A DNA stretch of 64,000 nucleotides from Melieria omissa (GCA_963971225.1 OZ020269.1:43297264-43361263), one strand, 5' to 3'; shown: positions 53,060-63,350, numbered from the stretch's first letter. Notes: a model not told the origin generated them from the sequence alone. A program made the numbers and translations.

Positions 53060-54640
53060 AGCAACTTTGGGGTCGAAAGGGTTATTATTATTATTATTGA
53101 TGGGGACGATGCACCGCGACCTGTAGATCTATTGTGCCCCCTTCTTGGACTTCACAGACTGTCAGTAAGTCCGGCATCCAGGAGGAATCTTAATATACTT
53201 CCTACACCTCTGGATATCAAGTCCGTACCTGGTATAAGATGGTCCCCCAGGTGTTTCTTTCTCTTATGCATGAGTACAGGGCACTCTCCTAGTATATGTA
53301 GTGCAGTCTCATTTTCCTGCAAGCAGAACCTGCAATACCCGTTTTCACGGATTCCTAGTTTGGCCAGATGATAATTCAGTCTGCAGTGCCCTGTTAGCAT
53401 TCCCGTATTAATCCTTAGATTATTCTTTGATAGGGTCATGCAATCCTCGAATCTTTTCTTATTGTAGGACCCGATAACCATCTTGGAATGTTCTAAACCT
53501 GGTCGATTTTCCCAGTATTGAGTCCTTCTGGTTATTTCGTCCTTTCTCGTTAGGATGTAAGAAGTTCCTTTTCCCAAACCACAAAAGGGTTCAGGGCCGA
53601 CAAAAGGTGTGGAAGCTCCCCTCCTTGCCAGTTCGTCGGCCCGTTCGTTTCCTTCAATGCCAGCGTGGCCCGGAACCCAGAGTACCCAGACCTGGTTATA
53701 ACGGCCAAGTTCATTCAGCTTCTCAAGGCACTCCAAGACCAGTTTCGGGGACACCTGGTAGGATCTAAGAGCCTTGATAGCCGCTTGGCTGTCGGAGAGG
53801 ATAGCAGTCTTCCGGTTCCGTTATCCCCTCGCCAGATTGAAATAAGCACACCTTTCAATGGCGTATATTTCCGCCTGGAAGATAGTGGTGTGTTTTCCCG
53901 TAGGTTCCGAGTATCTTATCCTCGGCCCGTATACACCTATCCCGGTACCCTCCTCCGTTAAGGAGCCATCTGTGTACCAGGAAATCATATGCTTGTCTAT
54001 CAGATACGTTTCCGATATACCTACCCAGTTCCTTTTGTTGCTAAGCTCAGTTTTGAAATTTTTGACAAAACTGAACTTTAATGAGATAGTGTCCCTCGGT
54101 ATTGCAATGTCAGGATACTGATTCGTAAGAGTATCAATCCTCTTACGGCTCAGGAAGCCTTCATTCCCGATATTTACGTCAGTGATCCGTAGAAGAGCCC
54201 TCTTGGGGTCTGTATGTGTAAGTGAAGAGGTGTTAGTTCAAGGAGAACCTCTAAGGATGCTGTTGGACACGTTCTCATAGCACCTGTCATGCATACGCAT
54301 GCCAGTCTTTGTAGCTTACTGAGCGCCCTGATGGTGGTTTGTTGGCTGGTCTTGTTTACCTAGACAACTGAACCATACGTTATCATAGGCCTCACGATCG
54401 CCGTGTAGATCCATCTCAGAATAGTTGGAGTGCAACCCCAACTCTTACCTGCTATGGACCTACAGGTCATGAATACCCTGGTGGCTTTCCTTATCGTTTC
54501 CTCCAAATGTCCTTTCCAGAGCAGTTTCTGATCTAGTATAACTCCTAGATATTTCACCTCCTTCTGGTATTCTAGCTCTATCCCTAAAGGGTTAAAGTAA
54601 ACTGAACTTTTCAGGGAGGGCATTTTGTGGTGGTGCCACC
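53060..54640 (-). pseudogene. LOA-type LINE, 5'-truncated second copy
   Basis: A minus frame at 53152-53754 holds the end of RNase H (VLWVPGHAGIEGNERADELA) and a CRFCLQENETALHILGECP finger. 54360-54623 holds the RT thumb (EVKYLGVILDQKLLWKGH and GKSWGCTPTILRWIYTAIV). The order and text parallel the complete LOA element at 38302-43608, and residue identity is moderate, so it is a related but distinct family. The 3' end is marked by TTATTATTATTATTATT at 53082-53098. The 5' part is missing beyond about 54640. Confidence 0.8.
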
Positions 54641-54860
54641 CATATGTGACTTAGTGCATTGGAAAATTAATTAAATTTGGTTCACTGTACGCGAAGTTAT
54701 TGCGCCCAAAGAAAATGTATATTTTAGTCACTGGTACAAAAATTCGATGCTAAATTGCAAAGAGCAAATATTAAATTTTGCTTTAAAGTAGGTAAAACTT
54801 ATACCGAAACATTTCAATTGATGAACCAAGTTTATGGTGATGATCGTTTATCCCGTGGCA
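54641..54860 (+). pseudogene. Mariner-like N-terminal fragment
   Basis: The plus strand at 54756-54857 reads IKFCFKVGKTYTETFQLM and QVYGDDRLSRGRLQVW, the HTH_48 / mariner N-terminal signature (xKFCxKxGKxxxETxxMLxxAYGD). The rest of the transposase is replaced by gypsy sequence at 54861. No ends identified. Confidence 0.65.
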
Positions 54861-56107
54861 GACTTCAGGTGTGGTGCACACGATCGCGATCGGGCTCTCA
54901 CCAGCCATCTCCTGCCAGTCCGGCCGTACTCCCTGCGCTTTGCCTCTGATGATTTTTGCTAGATCCGTATCCTCGCGCTGGTCCTTCTGTAGCCTTTCCG
55001 CACGCCAAACTTCCTCTTTTAGAACTCTGTAGAACCGGACAACCACAATCTGTCCCTTGTTTTCGGCTTGCCTGCGCTCGGTTTTGTAAGAATAGCGGCC
55101 TTTAGACGGTCGCACATGTTTGCAATCATGTGCGATGGGGGAAATGTGCGATGAGCGTTTACACGGTCAAACATGTGCGCACACTTCAGTTGTCTCGCTG
55201 CTGCCAACGAAGCAACATGGTATGCGCTTTCGCATCAATTTCTTTAAATTTGCATAAAAGCACCTCTATGCTGCGTTTCTTTTAATTTTTATTGTTATAT
55301 TCTTCACCTTTTACTCTTCACAGTTCGGGATTGTGTCTATACACATCAAAGAACTCCTTCCATAATATTTCATTTTTTTGCGACGCCATCCTCACTGCTC
55401 GCTGTCCACCGATCGAATGAAAAAATGCACTATGTGTGTCACACAGCCGTTTACACGGTCGCACATGTGCGTCGCGCCGACAAGAAATCACAAAATTTTG
55501 AAAACCGTCGCACATGTCCGACGACACGAATTTCTTGCGTTTACACGGTCATTCTTCTCGTCGCGCCGCACATGATTGCGGACATGTGCGACCGTCTAAA
55601 GGCCGCTAATGGTGTGGCAGGGTGTCAGCACATCTTGACGAAGTTTGTTGTCCGGAACGCTTCTCTCGCAGATAACAGTCTCGTGTTATGTAGCCTTGCT
55701 TGCCAGCAATTGACTCTAGATGAAACTGCCCGCGACCTCGGCGGTGCCTCTGAGCTTATTGTCTGGCTTTGCGTGGCACTTCCACATTGGACTCGACGCT
55801 TTTCCGCAGATGAATATCGCGGCTCAATATCTGCCGCATATGTTACGTCTGCAGCGCCACATTGGCTCGTTGCCTACGGTTCTTCAGCTCGCAGTAGTAC
55901 AGCATTTTTCTATGCTCGTCACTAAATTTAGCCACCAGCGCCCTTATGACGGTCTCGTAATCACCTCTCTTTCCTTCCGAAACTGATTTTATGACCTAAG
56001 CCGCAGGACTTGTTAGAGCCAATATTAGCCTCCGACCTTTCCTAACATCGGTCCACTGACTCTCCAAAGCAGCCATGTCGAATTGAAGTTTGAAGGTGTC
56101 AAACGGC
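54861..56107 (-). pseudogene. Gypsy-type gag remnant, split by a MITE
   Basis: Minus-strand readings from 56107 leftward: TPFDTFKLQFDMAALE, then GKRGDYETVIRALVAKFSDE and HRKMLYYCELKNRRQ, the usual gag region of insect gypsy elements (…RRFGDEHxxxLYYxELKxRRQ). 55609-55700 and 54861-55092 are further broken pieces on either side of the MITE at 55095-55606. No intact frame. It is not obviously the same copy as the gypsy at 6.6-14.3 kb. Confidence 0.6.
55095..55606. mobile_element. TA-flanked MITE with GCGGCCTTTAGACGGTCG ends
   Basis: Perfect inverted ends GCGGCCTTTAGACGGTCGCA, TA on each side (55093-55094, 55607-55608), 512 bp. GTTTACACGGTC recurs at about 55157, 55450 and 55540, with CACATGTGCG-type units around it. 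The open frames across it are artefacts of these repeats. Confidence 0.8.
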
Positions 56108-56108
56108 G

Positions 56109-57357
56109 TTCGTGCGTTTTTCTGAGGTGGTTTTAAAATGAATAAAAAAGAAGTTTTCAGTATTTATTTAGCAATTATATATTTCCCTGCATTATTTACA
56201 ATATCTTCACAATGTTTAGGCAAATTTTTAATTTCCTGCTCAAAAAATTGTTTGGCCTTAGAGCCAAAATACGCGTCGATATCCCTTTTTATAGGTCCTT
56301 TTGAGTTGTAGTTCTCATTACTCATATGGGACTGAAGTTCGCGGAAAAGGTGATAATCGCAAGATGTAATATCCGGAGAGTATGGTGGATGCGGCATTAG
56401 CTCATTCAGCATGCCTAAGGTCTGTCTTGCGTTATGCGGTCTTTCGTTGTCGTAGTGAAACAAAACTTTGCGTCTATTGGCTAAAGACGGTAGATTTTTT
56501 GCAAGTGCTTCATTCAGTTTGGATAGTTGATGGCAATAATAATCAGCTGTGATCGTCTGGGTTGGTTCCAGTAGATCAAAATAAAGGTTACCGGTCATAT
56601 CCCACCAAATAAGCAGGATAATCTTCTTGGGGTGAAGGCCATCTCTGGGGGTTGGTTCTGGTGATTCACCTTATCTAACCACTGGCGTTTGCGAACAAGA
56701 TTGTTGTTAAGGACCCAGTTTTCATCCCCAGTAACAATACGGCTAAAAAAACTCTCATTTGTAGGCCGCTGCAGCAACTGAGAACACACATTTACTCTCT
56801 GCTGTATTCACACTCTTTGCGACAGGAAGTTTATGCGGAACCCATTTTCCAAGCTTTGGAACTTTGCCTATTTGAACCAGGTGCCTGTAAACTGTCCCAT
56901 GGGATGAATTTAACCTTCCAGTAATCATATCGACTGTCCAACTTGGCTCTGCTTCCACGAGTTCCAGCAAGGCGCGGACTTAAGGACCTCAGGACAACCA
57001 AAACGTGGGGCATCCATAACGTGACAATCGACACTTCGGAATTTTGTAAACCACTTTTTCGTAGTCCTTACACTTACGACATTCTCCCAATGAGCTGCAT
57101 TTATTTCTGCAGTTGTTGAATTTTTTCCACTTTTATAAAAAAAATACAAAATATGCCTTTTATACTCGTTCGAAGATTCCATTTTATTTTTTAACAAAGC
57201 GTGCTTCCATCCGCGATTAAAATCACTTATTGAATGCACAATACACCGGAAAAAATTAAAAAAATTCCGTTATCTCCCACGAATAATTTTTTGTATGCAA
57301 AAACCGCCTATTCTGAAACTATTGAAAAAAAACGCACGAACTTATGGACTGACCTGA
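56109..57357 (-). pseudogene. Mariner transposon with frameshifted transposase
   Basis: Four overlapping minus-strand frames cover an almost full-length mariner transposase: N-terminus KRHILYFFYKSGKNSTTAEI and VRTTKKWFTKFRS (57239-56925), second HTH WTVDMITGRLNSSHGTVYRHL, then IVTGDENWVL (first Asp), LFHYDNERPHNA (second Asp) and HPPYSPDITSCDYHLF (third Asp, DD34D spacing). At least three shifts separate them. The right end reads TCAGTCCATAAGTTCGTGCG next to TA at 57358-57359. The left end keeps only GTTCGTGCGTTTTT, so about 15 bases of that terminus are lost against the gypsy relic. Confidence 0.8.
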
Positions 57358-57674
57358 TAGTATCGAAACAAATATCCACATTTTCGAAATGGATGCAATG
57401 GTTGTAGAATTGTCAAAAAAGAAATATTCCCAGGGTAAAATTACTGATGTGCATATATATTTTCATTATATCCAGTGTACACATACATATTATGTATGCG
57501 TAAGCATCTATAAGATAGCGGTTCATTTGCTGCGTTTGCTTCAGCCTGCGTTTGATTACTACCACAGAATAAACAGTATACAGAAGGCGCATCTGAAATA
57601 ATTTAGCGATTTCATTTCAGACGCGGGCGGGAAGCAGCAAAAATGAGGAAAATGTATATTGAACCGAGAGAGTA

Positions 57675-58115
57675 AAGGCTTGATTACACGTAACGAGTAG
57701 AGTGAGAAGACAGCAACTCGAACGAGTACTCGTTTCGTCTAAACGGTAAGGCGAGTTCTTGATTGAGTCAGTCACCGATGAAAGTGGCGAGAGAGCCACT
57801 AGAATCACATTTTGTTTGCTAGGCCGAGCGACCGCTACTTTACCGTTATATTTTTCTCTTTTCGCAGAGATTCGCGCAATCGTCACATGCGAAATCGCTC
57901 GTGACATGCGGTATGCGTCACACACCACTTTTCGCTCGGTTGAGTTTAATTGCGCGAGTTGCTTAGTTCAGTTTGTGCATTGTAAAACCGAACTGACTCG
58001 CCGCGTGTCGAAATACGTTTGAACAACTCGTCGCTTTTGCTCGCTATTCCAATTCTTTCGGCCTAGTACCATTTTGATGTCTCGTCACTCGACTCGTTAC
58101 GTGTAATCAAGCCTT
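57675..58115. mobile_element. MITE with AAGGCTTGATTACACG ends
   Basis: Inverted ends AAGGCTTGATTACACGTAAC / GTTACGTGTAATCAAGCCTT, about 441 bp. The flanks are TA at the left and AA at the right, so a TA duplication with one change is possible. ACGAGT / ACTCGT units recur internally. Nested in P-like element 2, upstream of the THAP frame. Confidence 0.7.
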
Positions 58116-58487
58116 AAGCGCAAGCGAGCGGAGAGCTGCTTTGCGATGCTCTCTTGCATTCCCGCATTCATTCGATTGATTGTTGCTTTATTCTCATTTC
58201 GACAACAACACGCAATGTTGTTGTTTTCCGCAGCAAGCCAGCTTGGCTTTACTCGGGCACATTGAAATGGTGCTTGTTTTGGCAAAGCGATCGCTCAGTC
58301 ACTTTTTCTTTTATGCAAATTTTGCCTGTCCGCTTCTTGTTCTTGTTTGTAAAAAAGCAAGCGCAGAGCGAGCAGGTACCGGCAAATTTGTTTCTTGTCA
58401 TAATCAATCGAATCTTCGAGCTGAATGGTCGTTTTTCTTTTCATGCTGCGCTTAGATTAATTGATATTAAATTTTGCAAATATTTAG

Positions 58488-58621
58488 ACGTGGTTGATCC
58501 AAAATAAAAATTTTTACAAATATTTTTACGAGGCTAGTTCCAAGTAAAATTATTTGTATAAATTTTGACGTGGTTGATTCCAATTTTGAATTTTTTGCAA
58601 TTGTTTTGACGTGGTTGATCC
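58488..58621. promoter_or_regulatory. GACGTGGTTG site array upstream of THAP gene, P-like 2
   Basis: GACGTGGTTG (the complement of CAACCACGTC) occurs three times between 58488 and 58621, plus a degenerate ACGAGGCTAG unit with the same spacing. ATTTTTACAAATATTTTTACG and AAGTAAAATTATTTGTA match the spacer of the array in element 1. It lies about 80-215 bp before the THAP start, the same relative place as in element 1. Confidence 0.55.
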
Positions 58622-58702
58622 AAATTAGTTAGTTGATCCTTTCCTTGGTTATTATATTACTTTTGATTTGGCATATTCATTGACTTTACTAGTATACGAA
58701 AA

Positions 58703-59053
58703 ATGGATCCTGCTCCGTGTAAAAATGTATTACCCCGGGTGGGTAAAAATTTAATAAAGTCAGGGCTTCAATGCTGCATAACATGTTGCCGAAAATCTAG
58801 ACGGGATGATGAACAACTTAAGATGTTTAAATTTCCGCCCTATGACTCAGCTATGGGCCAAATTTGGCGAGAAAAATGTAGCATTAAAACTAAAGAATAC
58901 AGCAAACCATTATTTATATGCGTTAATCACTTCTCAAGTTCTGACATTGGGAAAAAATATTTAAAATCTGGAGCAGTTCCTGTATTTAATTTGGAAAATG
59001 TTGATGAAACTTACTCTAAAAGCTGTTTTGCTATTAGTAGACGAGCTGTTTGA
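58703..59053 (+). CDS. P-like 2 THAP domain frame
   Basis: Starts MDPAPCKNVLPRVGKN. The THAP module has CCITCCRKSRRDD, LKMFKFP, QIWREKCS, FICVNHFSSS and GAVPVFNL, all C2CH positions and the AVPT-like box kept. Codons after NVDE run in a different frame from the C-terminal domain and stop at 59053. The result would be a 116-residue protein consisting of little more than a THAP domain, which could bind element ends without catalysis. Confidence 0.8.
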   Translation: MDPAPCKNVLPRVGKNLIKSGLQCCITCCRKSRRDDEQLKMFKFPPYDSAMGQIWREKCSIKTKEYSKPLFICVNHFSSSDIGKKYLKSGAVPVFNLENVDETYSKSCFAISRRAV

Positions 59054-59864
59054 GAAAAAATCCGACATTTTTTTTTTGATGACAAGGACATTAAAACAAG
59101 ACAAACTTGAAAATATGTTTTCTATACTAAGACAAAAAGGTGGTAATAATATAAATCCATAAGTGGCTGATATTAATAATATATTAGCACGCTTAATGGC
59201 CGCAAAAATTGTGCAATTAAGTTCCCACAGCAATTGTGAAGAACTAAATGATACTACGTTTGAAACGCTTTCTAATATCGTATTAAATCCCGACTCAGCT
59301 CCTGAACATAGCGAAGAAACTAGTCAAACCGATGATTTTGAAGTGGATAATAATACAGCCATTCTTGCCGATTTCATATTAAATGATAGTTTTGAGAACT
59401 GTTCCGAATTTACCATAGATTTAGCGTCTTTAATATATTTTTTGGGTTATGTTGTCTACAAAATACTTACCAAAATAAACTGTGAAACATGTGCAGCGGA
59501 ATTGAGAAAAGAAGATGAGGTACTAACAGTTCCTAGTGAACTTTTCATATTTCACAAAAACTTTAACTCTCTTAAAGATTTCGGCAACCTTATTAGTCCA
59601 TCGCAAATTCTATTAGAGATAAGCAAAGTACACATTTCAATTTTCCGCAGCATTTTTAAAAAACAGCCACAAATTGTAGGCATCAAAAATGTAATAAAAG
59701 TTAAATGCCAAAATGCTACACCACAATGGTTTTCCACGTGTCCTGATCATAAAAACACAATTTTGGACTTTGTGATCTTAGTTCTTCTCAGGAAGCATTG
59801 TGCATGGGCCTCCGAAAAGAAAAATTTAACTAAACCCCGAAAACTTAAAATCCTAAAAACGTAA
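58998..59864 (+). pseudogene. P-like 2 transposase C-terminal frame (one stop)
   Basis: The frame from MLMKLTLKAVLLLVDELF continues through KQDKLENMFSILRQKGG (catalytic Glu region), one TAA at 59160-59162, then VADINNILARLMAAKI, YFLGYVVYKILTKINCETC and FVILVLLRKHCAWASEK to 59864. From the Met at 59004 it has exactly the length of the C-terminal frame of element 1. Retained length and conservation despite deletion of the core suggest that this deletion is fairly recent. Confidence 0.75.
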
Positions 59865-60311
59865 TAAACTCTGGTTATTTTGACCAAACTTATTCCTTGA
59901 CTTATTCCCACAATTGGGGGTTTTTTATCGTAGTATTGTGAATTGCTGAGCTCGTTACAGAAATCAGCCAAAGCAAAAATATATTCTAACTTCAGTTGTT
60001 AGCCAGCGGCAACAACAACCACAGGCTGTCGACTTTCATTTCCTCCATCACAATGCATGCGGCACATCGCTTTGTTGGCCAACAACAACAACCACATACA
60101 TATATGGTGCGTTACTGTTTGGTACACCGGCATGCGATTAATACTTTTATCTGTTTGCTCTCCGAACATTTCATTTTGCGCTCTCGCGCTCTGTGCGTTC
60201 TCATCCCCTTTACTGCTTCCCCCCGCATCCACAAACGGGTCCTACCGCTGGAACCCGCGAAGAAAATTTTCTTTACACCAGATGCGCATTCTGTACATTG
60301 TTTGTTCTGTG

Positions 60312-60580
60312 TTACTACCTTGGTAAAAAGTCGATACTTTTGGGAACACTGAAAATACAATTATTTTGCGAGAACAAAGGCAATACTCATTTTTGTATTA
60401 ATTTGTTTTATCCCTTCTGTGAACACCCGGTTCTGGCCATACCATTTCATGATAACCTCAACTGATCCTTTCTAAACACAAAAACCTAAACCATGGTCTG
60501 GCCAGACCACCGCGTATTTTCATACAAATTTGACAGTTATTTAAATTTTTTTCTTATTTCCGACCTAATTGTTGTCAGAA
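60312..60580. repeat. Paralogous flank of P-like 2 insertion (copy 1)
   Basis: Aligns with 61770-62095: TTACTACCTTGGTAAA(A/T)AGTCG, CTTTTGGGAACACTGAAAAT, ACCATGG(T/C)(C/T)TGGCCAGACCA and ATTGTTGTCAGAAT. Left of the P element, 57541-57562 supplies the missing start. Copy 1 has lost about 55 bases relative to copy 2 in the middle. Confidence 0.75.
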
Positions 60581-60716
60581 TGCAGTGGCGTCCCCAGGAT
60601 TTCGGGAAGGGGGGGATATGCAAAAAATCCAATTTAACGCCATTTTTATACTTTCATCTTTGCGTATTATTTTTAATATATGTTGAATAAAATTGTGCAT
60701 ACATACATATATGTAT

Positions 60717-61148
60717 TGTTACGAAAATTACTTCACAGGTTCGTTTGGATTGGTTTTGAAAATAAAACAACTTCAGTTACCCAGCGCAACGTAGTCAAAA
60801 CTAACAATCGCTTTATTTACAAATTTGCACTTGTTCTACTTTACACTACTACTATTGCATGTTTCCCCATTGCTTGCTCAACACAGACTCGACCCCTTGC
60901 GCTGCCACTGCTGCTTTTATACCAGTTTTCTTATCGCGTCGAAGTTTCTTGCAACTTCTAATTGGAAAGCGCTCGACCATTCTCGCACAGCCCATTTCTT
61001 CGAGAACCATCCTTGCCGTATCGAACTATACCAAGCGAATTTATAACAGTTTTGCTGTACTTCACAGTGCATGCCTAAAAGTATGCTTGGAAAACATTCG
61101 TGCGGAGAAAAGCATTCCAGAATTCCAGCAGAATTTCTCATCGTATCA
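60717..61148 (-). mobile_element. Solo LTR, gypsy-type, copy 2
   Basis: 432 bp, same orientation as the LTR at 1878-2309, begins TGTTACGAAAATTACTTCAC and ends CGTATCA. Flanked by GTAT (60713-60716, 61149-61152). Minus-strand TATAAAAGCAGCAGTGGCAG at about 60900-60920 is the presumed promoter. It is inserted in the MITE fragment that continues at 61153. Confidence 0.85.
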
Positions 61149-61152
61149 GTAT

Positions 61153-61429
61153 ACATGTATTACACAGACTTTTTGCAATAAGCTCAGTCACTAAGATAGC
61201 ACTTTAAAAAAAAGCCAACAAGTTTTCGCAGTCGATTTTCAAACACGATGTCTTTCAAACTCGATTGCTGCCACAAGCAATACGTGTTTGTACTTCGGTG
61301 TAACCACAAAAGCAGAGTCATATCATAAGACAAACTTGACAGTTGAAAGATTGGCGATATGTCAATTAGGGAAAGAAAAAACAGTAATGGTTCACAACCC
61401 AGCCTGGTTCACAACCCAGCCCTCTCCCT
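61153..61429 (-). mobile_element. Fragment of the AGGGAGAGGGCTGGG MITE
   Basis: Minus-strand copy of 10425-about 10715, ending in CCCAGCCCTCTCCCT next to TA (61430-61431). Landmarks: CGTGTTTGAAAATCGACTGC and GGCGATATGTCAATTAGGGA. It is interrupted at its inner side by the solo LTR. Confidence 0.75.
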
Positions 61430-61756
61430 TACATATAACATAAACTTCTTAAAACAAAATATTTTAGTGACATGTATTTTAAAGTCAAAAAATCCCAACT
61501 AAAAAATTCAACTTTGTTTTGAGTTATTACATATTGAAAACACCTTCTAAAAGAATTACGAAAAACTCAAAAGACGTATTTTAGAAAGCATAACACACCA
61601 GCTATGTAAAATAAATCCAACATTTACAAAATGTATGACGTTCTGAAATTTAATTATGATAGAGGTGACCATGTTTCCATGTTTACACACAATTCACCAA
61701 AAAAATGTAAGTCAATTTTTTTTTCAAATTTCAACAGCTGATGCAGGGTTGGCATG

Positions 61757-62095
61757 AAGCCTGCGTTTGATTACTACCTTGGTAAATAGTCGATACTTTT
61801 GGGAACACTGAAAATACAACTATTCTGCGAGAACAAATGCAATGCTGATTTTTTTTAATCATTTATCCTTAACACTTCTGCGGGCATCCGGTTCTGGCCA
61901 GACCATATTGAACTTTGGATCCACTTTAGCAATGTTGTAATTAAGCTATCGAGCTCATATTTCATGATATTCTTAACTTATCCTTTCTAAGCACAAAACC
62001 CAAAACCATGGTTTGGCCAGACCATGGTGCATTTTCATACAAAATTGCCAGTTATTTTCAGTTTTTTTTGTTATTTTCGACGTAATTATTGTCAG
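61757..62095. repeat. Empty-site paralog of the P-like 2 insertion (copy 2)
   Basis: GCCTGCGTTTGATTACTACC at 61760-61779 spans the target of P-like element 2 without insertion or duplication. The rest matches 60312-60580. The nature of the parent repeat is unknown. Confidence 0.75.
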
Positions 62096-62193
62096 AATTG
62101 TTTATAAATATTTTTTTATTTTATATATATATCTTCAACTAGGCTTTTCCATCTGACCCGATTTGAAGCATTTTTTTCGTGCTATCCCGTTAA

Positions 62194-62953
62194 AGGGGTG
62201 TTCTGTAGTAAAATTTTCAAAAAATTTATTTTTTTTTGCATTTTTCAACAGGTAATGTTGTTATCTATCGTATAAAAAAAGGTCTTTGATGAATTCGGAC
62301 CGGAAAGTCATTTGTAAAGGAGGTTTCGTCACGCGCTCCGCCGAATTTCCACAGTACTTTCAGTACTTTAAACGCGTTTTTCCCGAAACCATGTTTTTCG
62401 AACTGGTTCACACGATTACAAATGATTGAGTAGACGGATTTTGATAATTTTTTTTTTGTTTTAATGTTTCTAAAAGTTGTCGCTATCGTCCGACGAGCGT
62501 TTTTTTGATTTTGTTATTAGTTAGTGTTAAATAAATTTTTTTCATTTAAATAAATAAATACATAAAATTTTTTTCATTTGAAAAAATTGGAAAAAAAAAT
62601 TTTTTACTTTCAAGTCGCGCCATTTTGAGAATTTTGATGAAAAACAAAAAAGCTCCCGTCGGACGATAATCGCACTCATATAGATTACAACAAAAAAAAA
62701 ATTTCCCGATTTTCATGTTTCAGACTGGAGCAATCGTGTGAACCGTCAACGCATGTTTTTTTGGAGGGCATCACTTTGCGGCGCTGCAGTGCAGCAACGA
62801 ATCAATATTTTTTCAAACCTTATACTGAATTTTGTAGTTAAAAGTATAATAAAACATTGAAAAAAAACCGCATAAAAAAAAATTGAATAGTTACTTCACA
62901 GTAGAATTTCAAAAAACACCTAAGAAAACGAGCTGTTAGTACAGAACACCCCC
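62194..62953. mobile_element. TTAA-flanked MITE 3
   Basis: Ends AGGGGTGTTCTGTA(G)TA inverted, TTAA at 62190-62193 and 62954-62957, 760 bp, non-coding. It contains ACTTTAAACGCGTTTTTCCC near 62366, the complement of the motif in the other TTAA MITEs. TCCGACGA / GTCGGACGAT pairs lie near 62490 and 62660. Confidence 0.8.
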
Positions 62954-63350
62954 TTAATAGTGACATAAATTAGCTGACGCAAAATGTACCTGGTCCAAGT
63001 GTTTTTCATTCGCCTTGGCGTTTATTTTCTTTGGGTTAATAAATTAGAATTTTTCTTGGAAAATAATATTGGAACATATTCAAAATTAATACTTATCCAT
63101 TGTATTCATGGTTATGTCCGTGTTTTGGTGTCAATTCAATTACAATCCTGAAGTGAAGGAAGCATTTGTGGTCTTGTCGAGTCTGGTTTTTTATCAATTC
63201 GATTGGGTGTTTTCTGTGGCAGAGATGAAAGGAAGGGAATGCTATTTTGAGGATCAGGTGGACATTGTTTTTGAACTTCGACGCTGGAGTTAAATCAGAG
63301 GAGAAAATTTCTCTAATAAAATTGTCTAAGCAATAGCGGAAACTAATGCT

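Larger units (their letters stand above)
57563..60311 (+). mobile_element. P-element-like transposon 2, internally deleted
   Basis: Ends CACAGAATAAACAGTATACA and, inverted at the right, CACAGAACAAACAATGTACA. The 7-bp duplication is TTACTAC (57556-57562, 60312-60318). The uninterrupted target sequence TTTGATTACTACCTTGGTAA exists at 61768-61787, confirming one 7-bp unit. It contains a THAP frame and a C-terminal frame, but the catalytic core (about 430 codons in element 1) is deleted. It hosts a MITE at 57675-58115. Confidence 0.9.

Noticed and set aside
54783..55607. Several 60-110 codon frames around the GTTTACACGGTC repeats
   Set aside because: They cross the boundaries of the MITE at 55095-55606 and arise from its inverted repeats and from an interrupted gypsy relic.
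60582..60598. CAGTGGCGTCCCCAGG and its complement near 2967-2982 as ends of one transposon
   Set aside because: They are 57 kb apart, in flanks that do not match each other, with no paired inverted partner nearby. They could be ends of two truncated elements, but there is not enough to annotate.
63108..63293. 61-codon frame MVMSVFWCQFNYN...
   Set aside because: No recognised family, no splice or promoter signal, and not present in repeat copy A. It may be chance.
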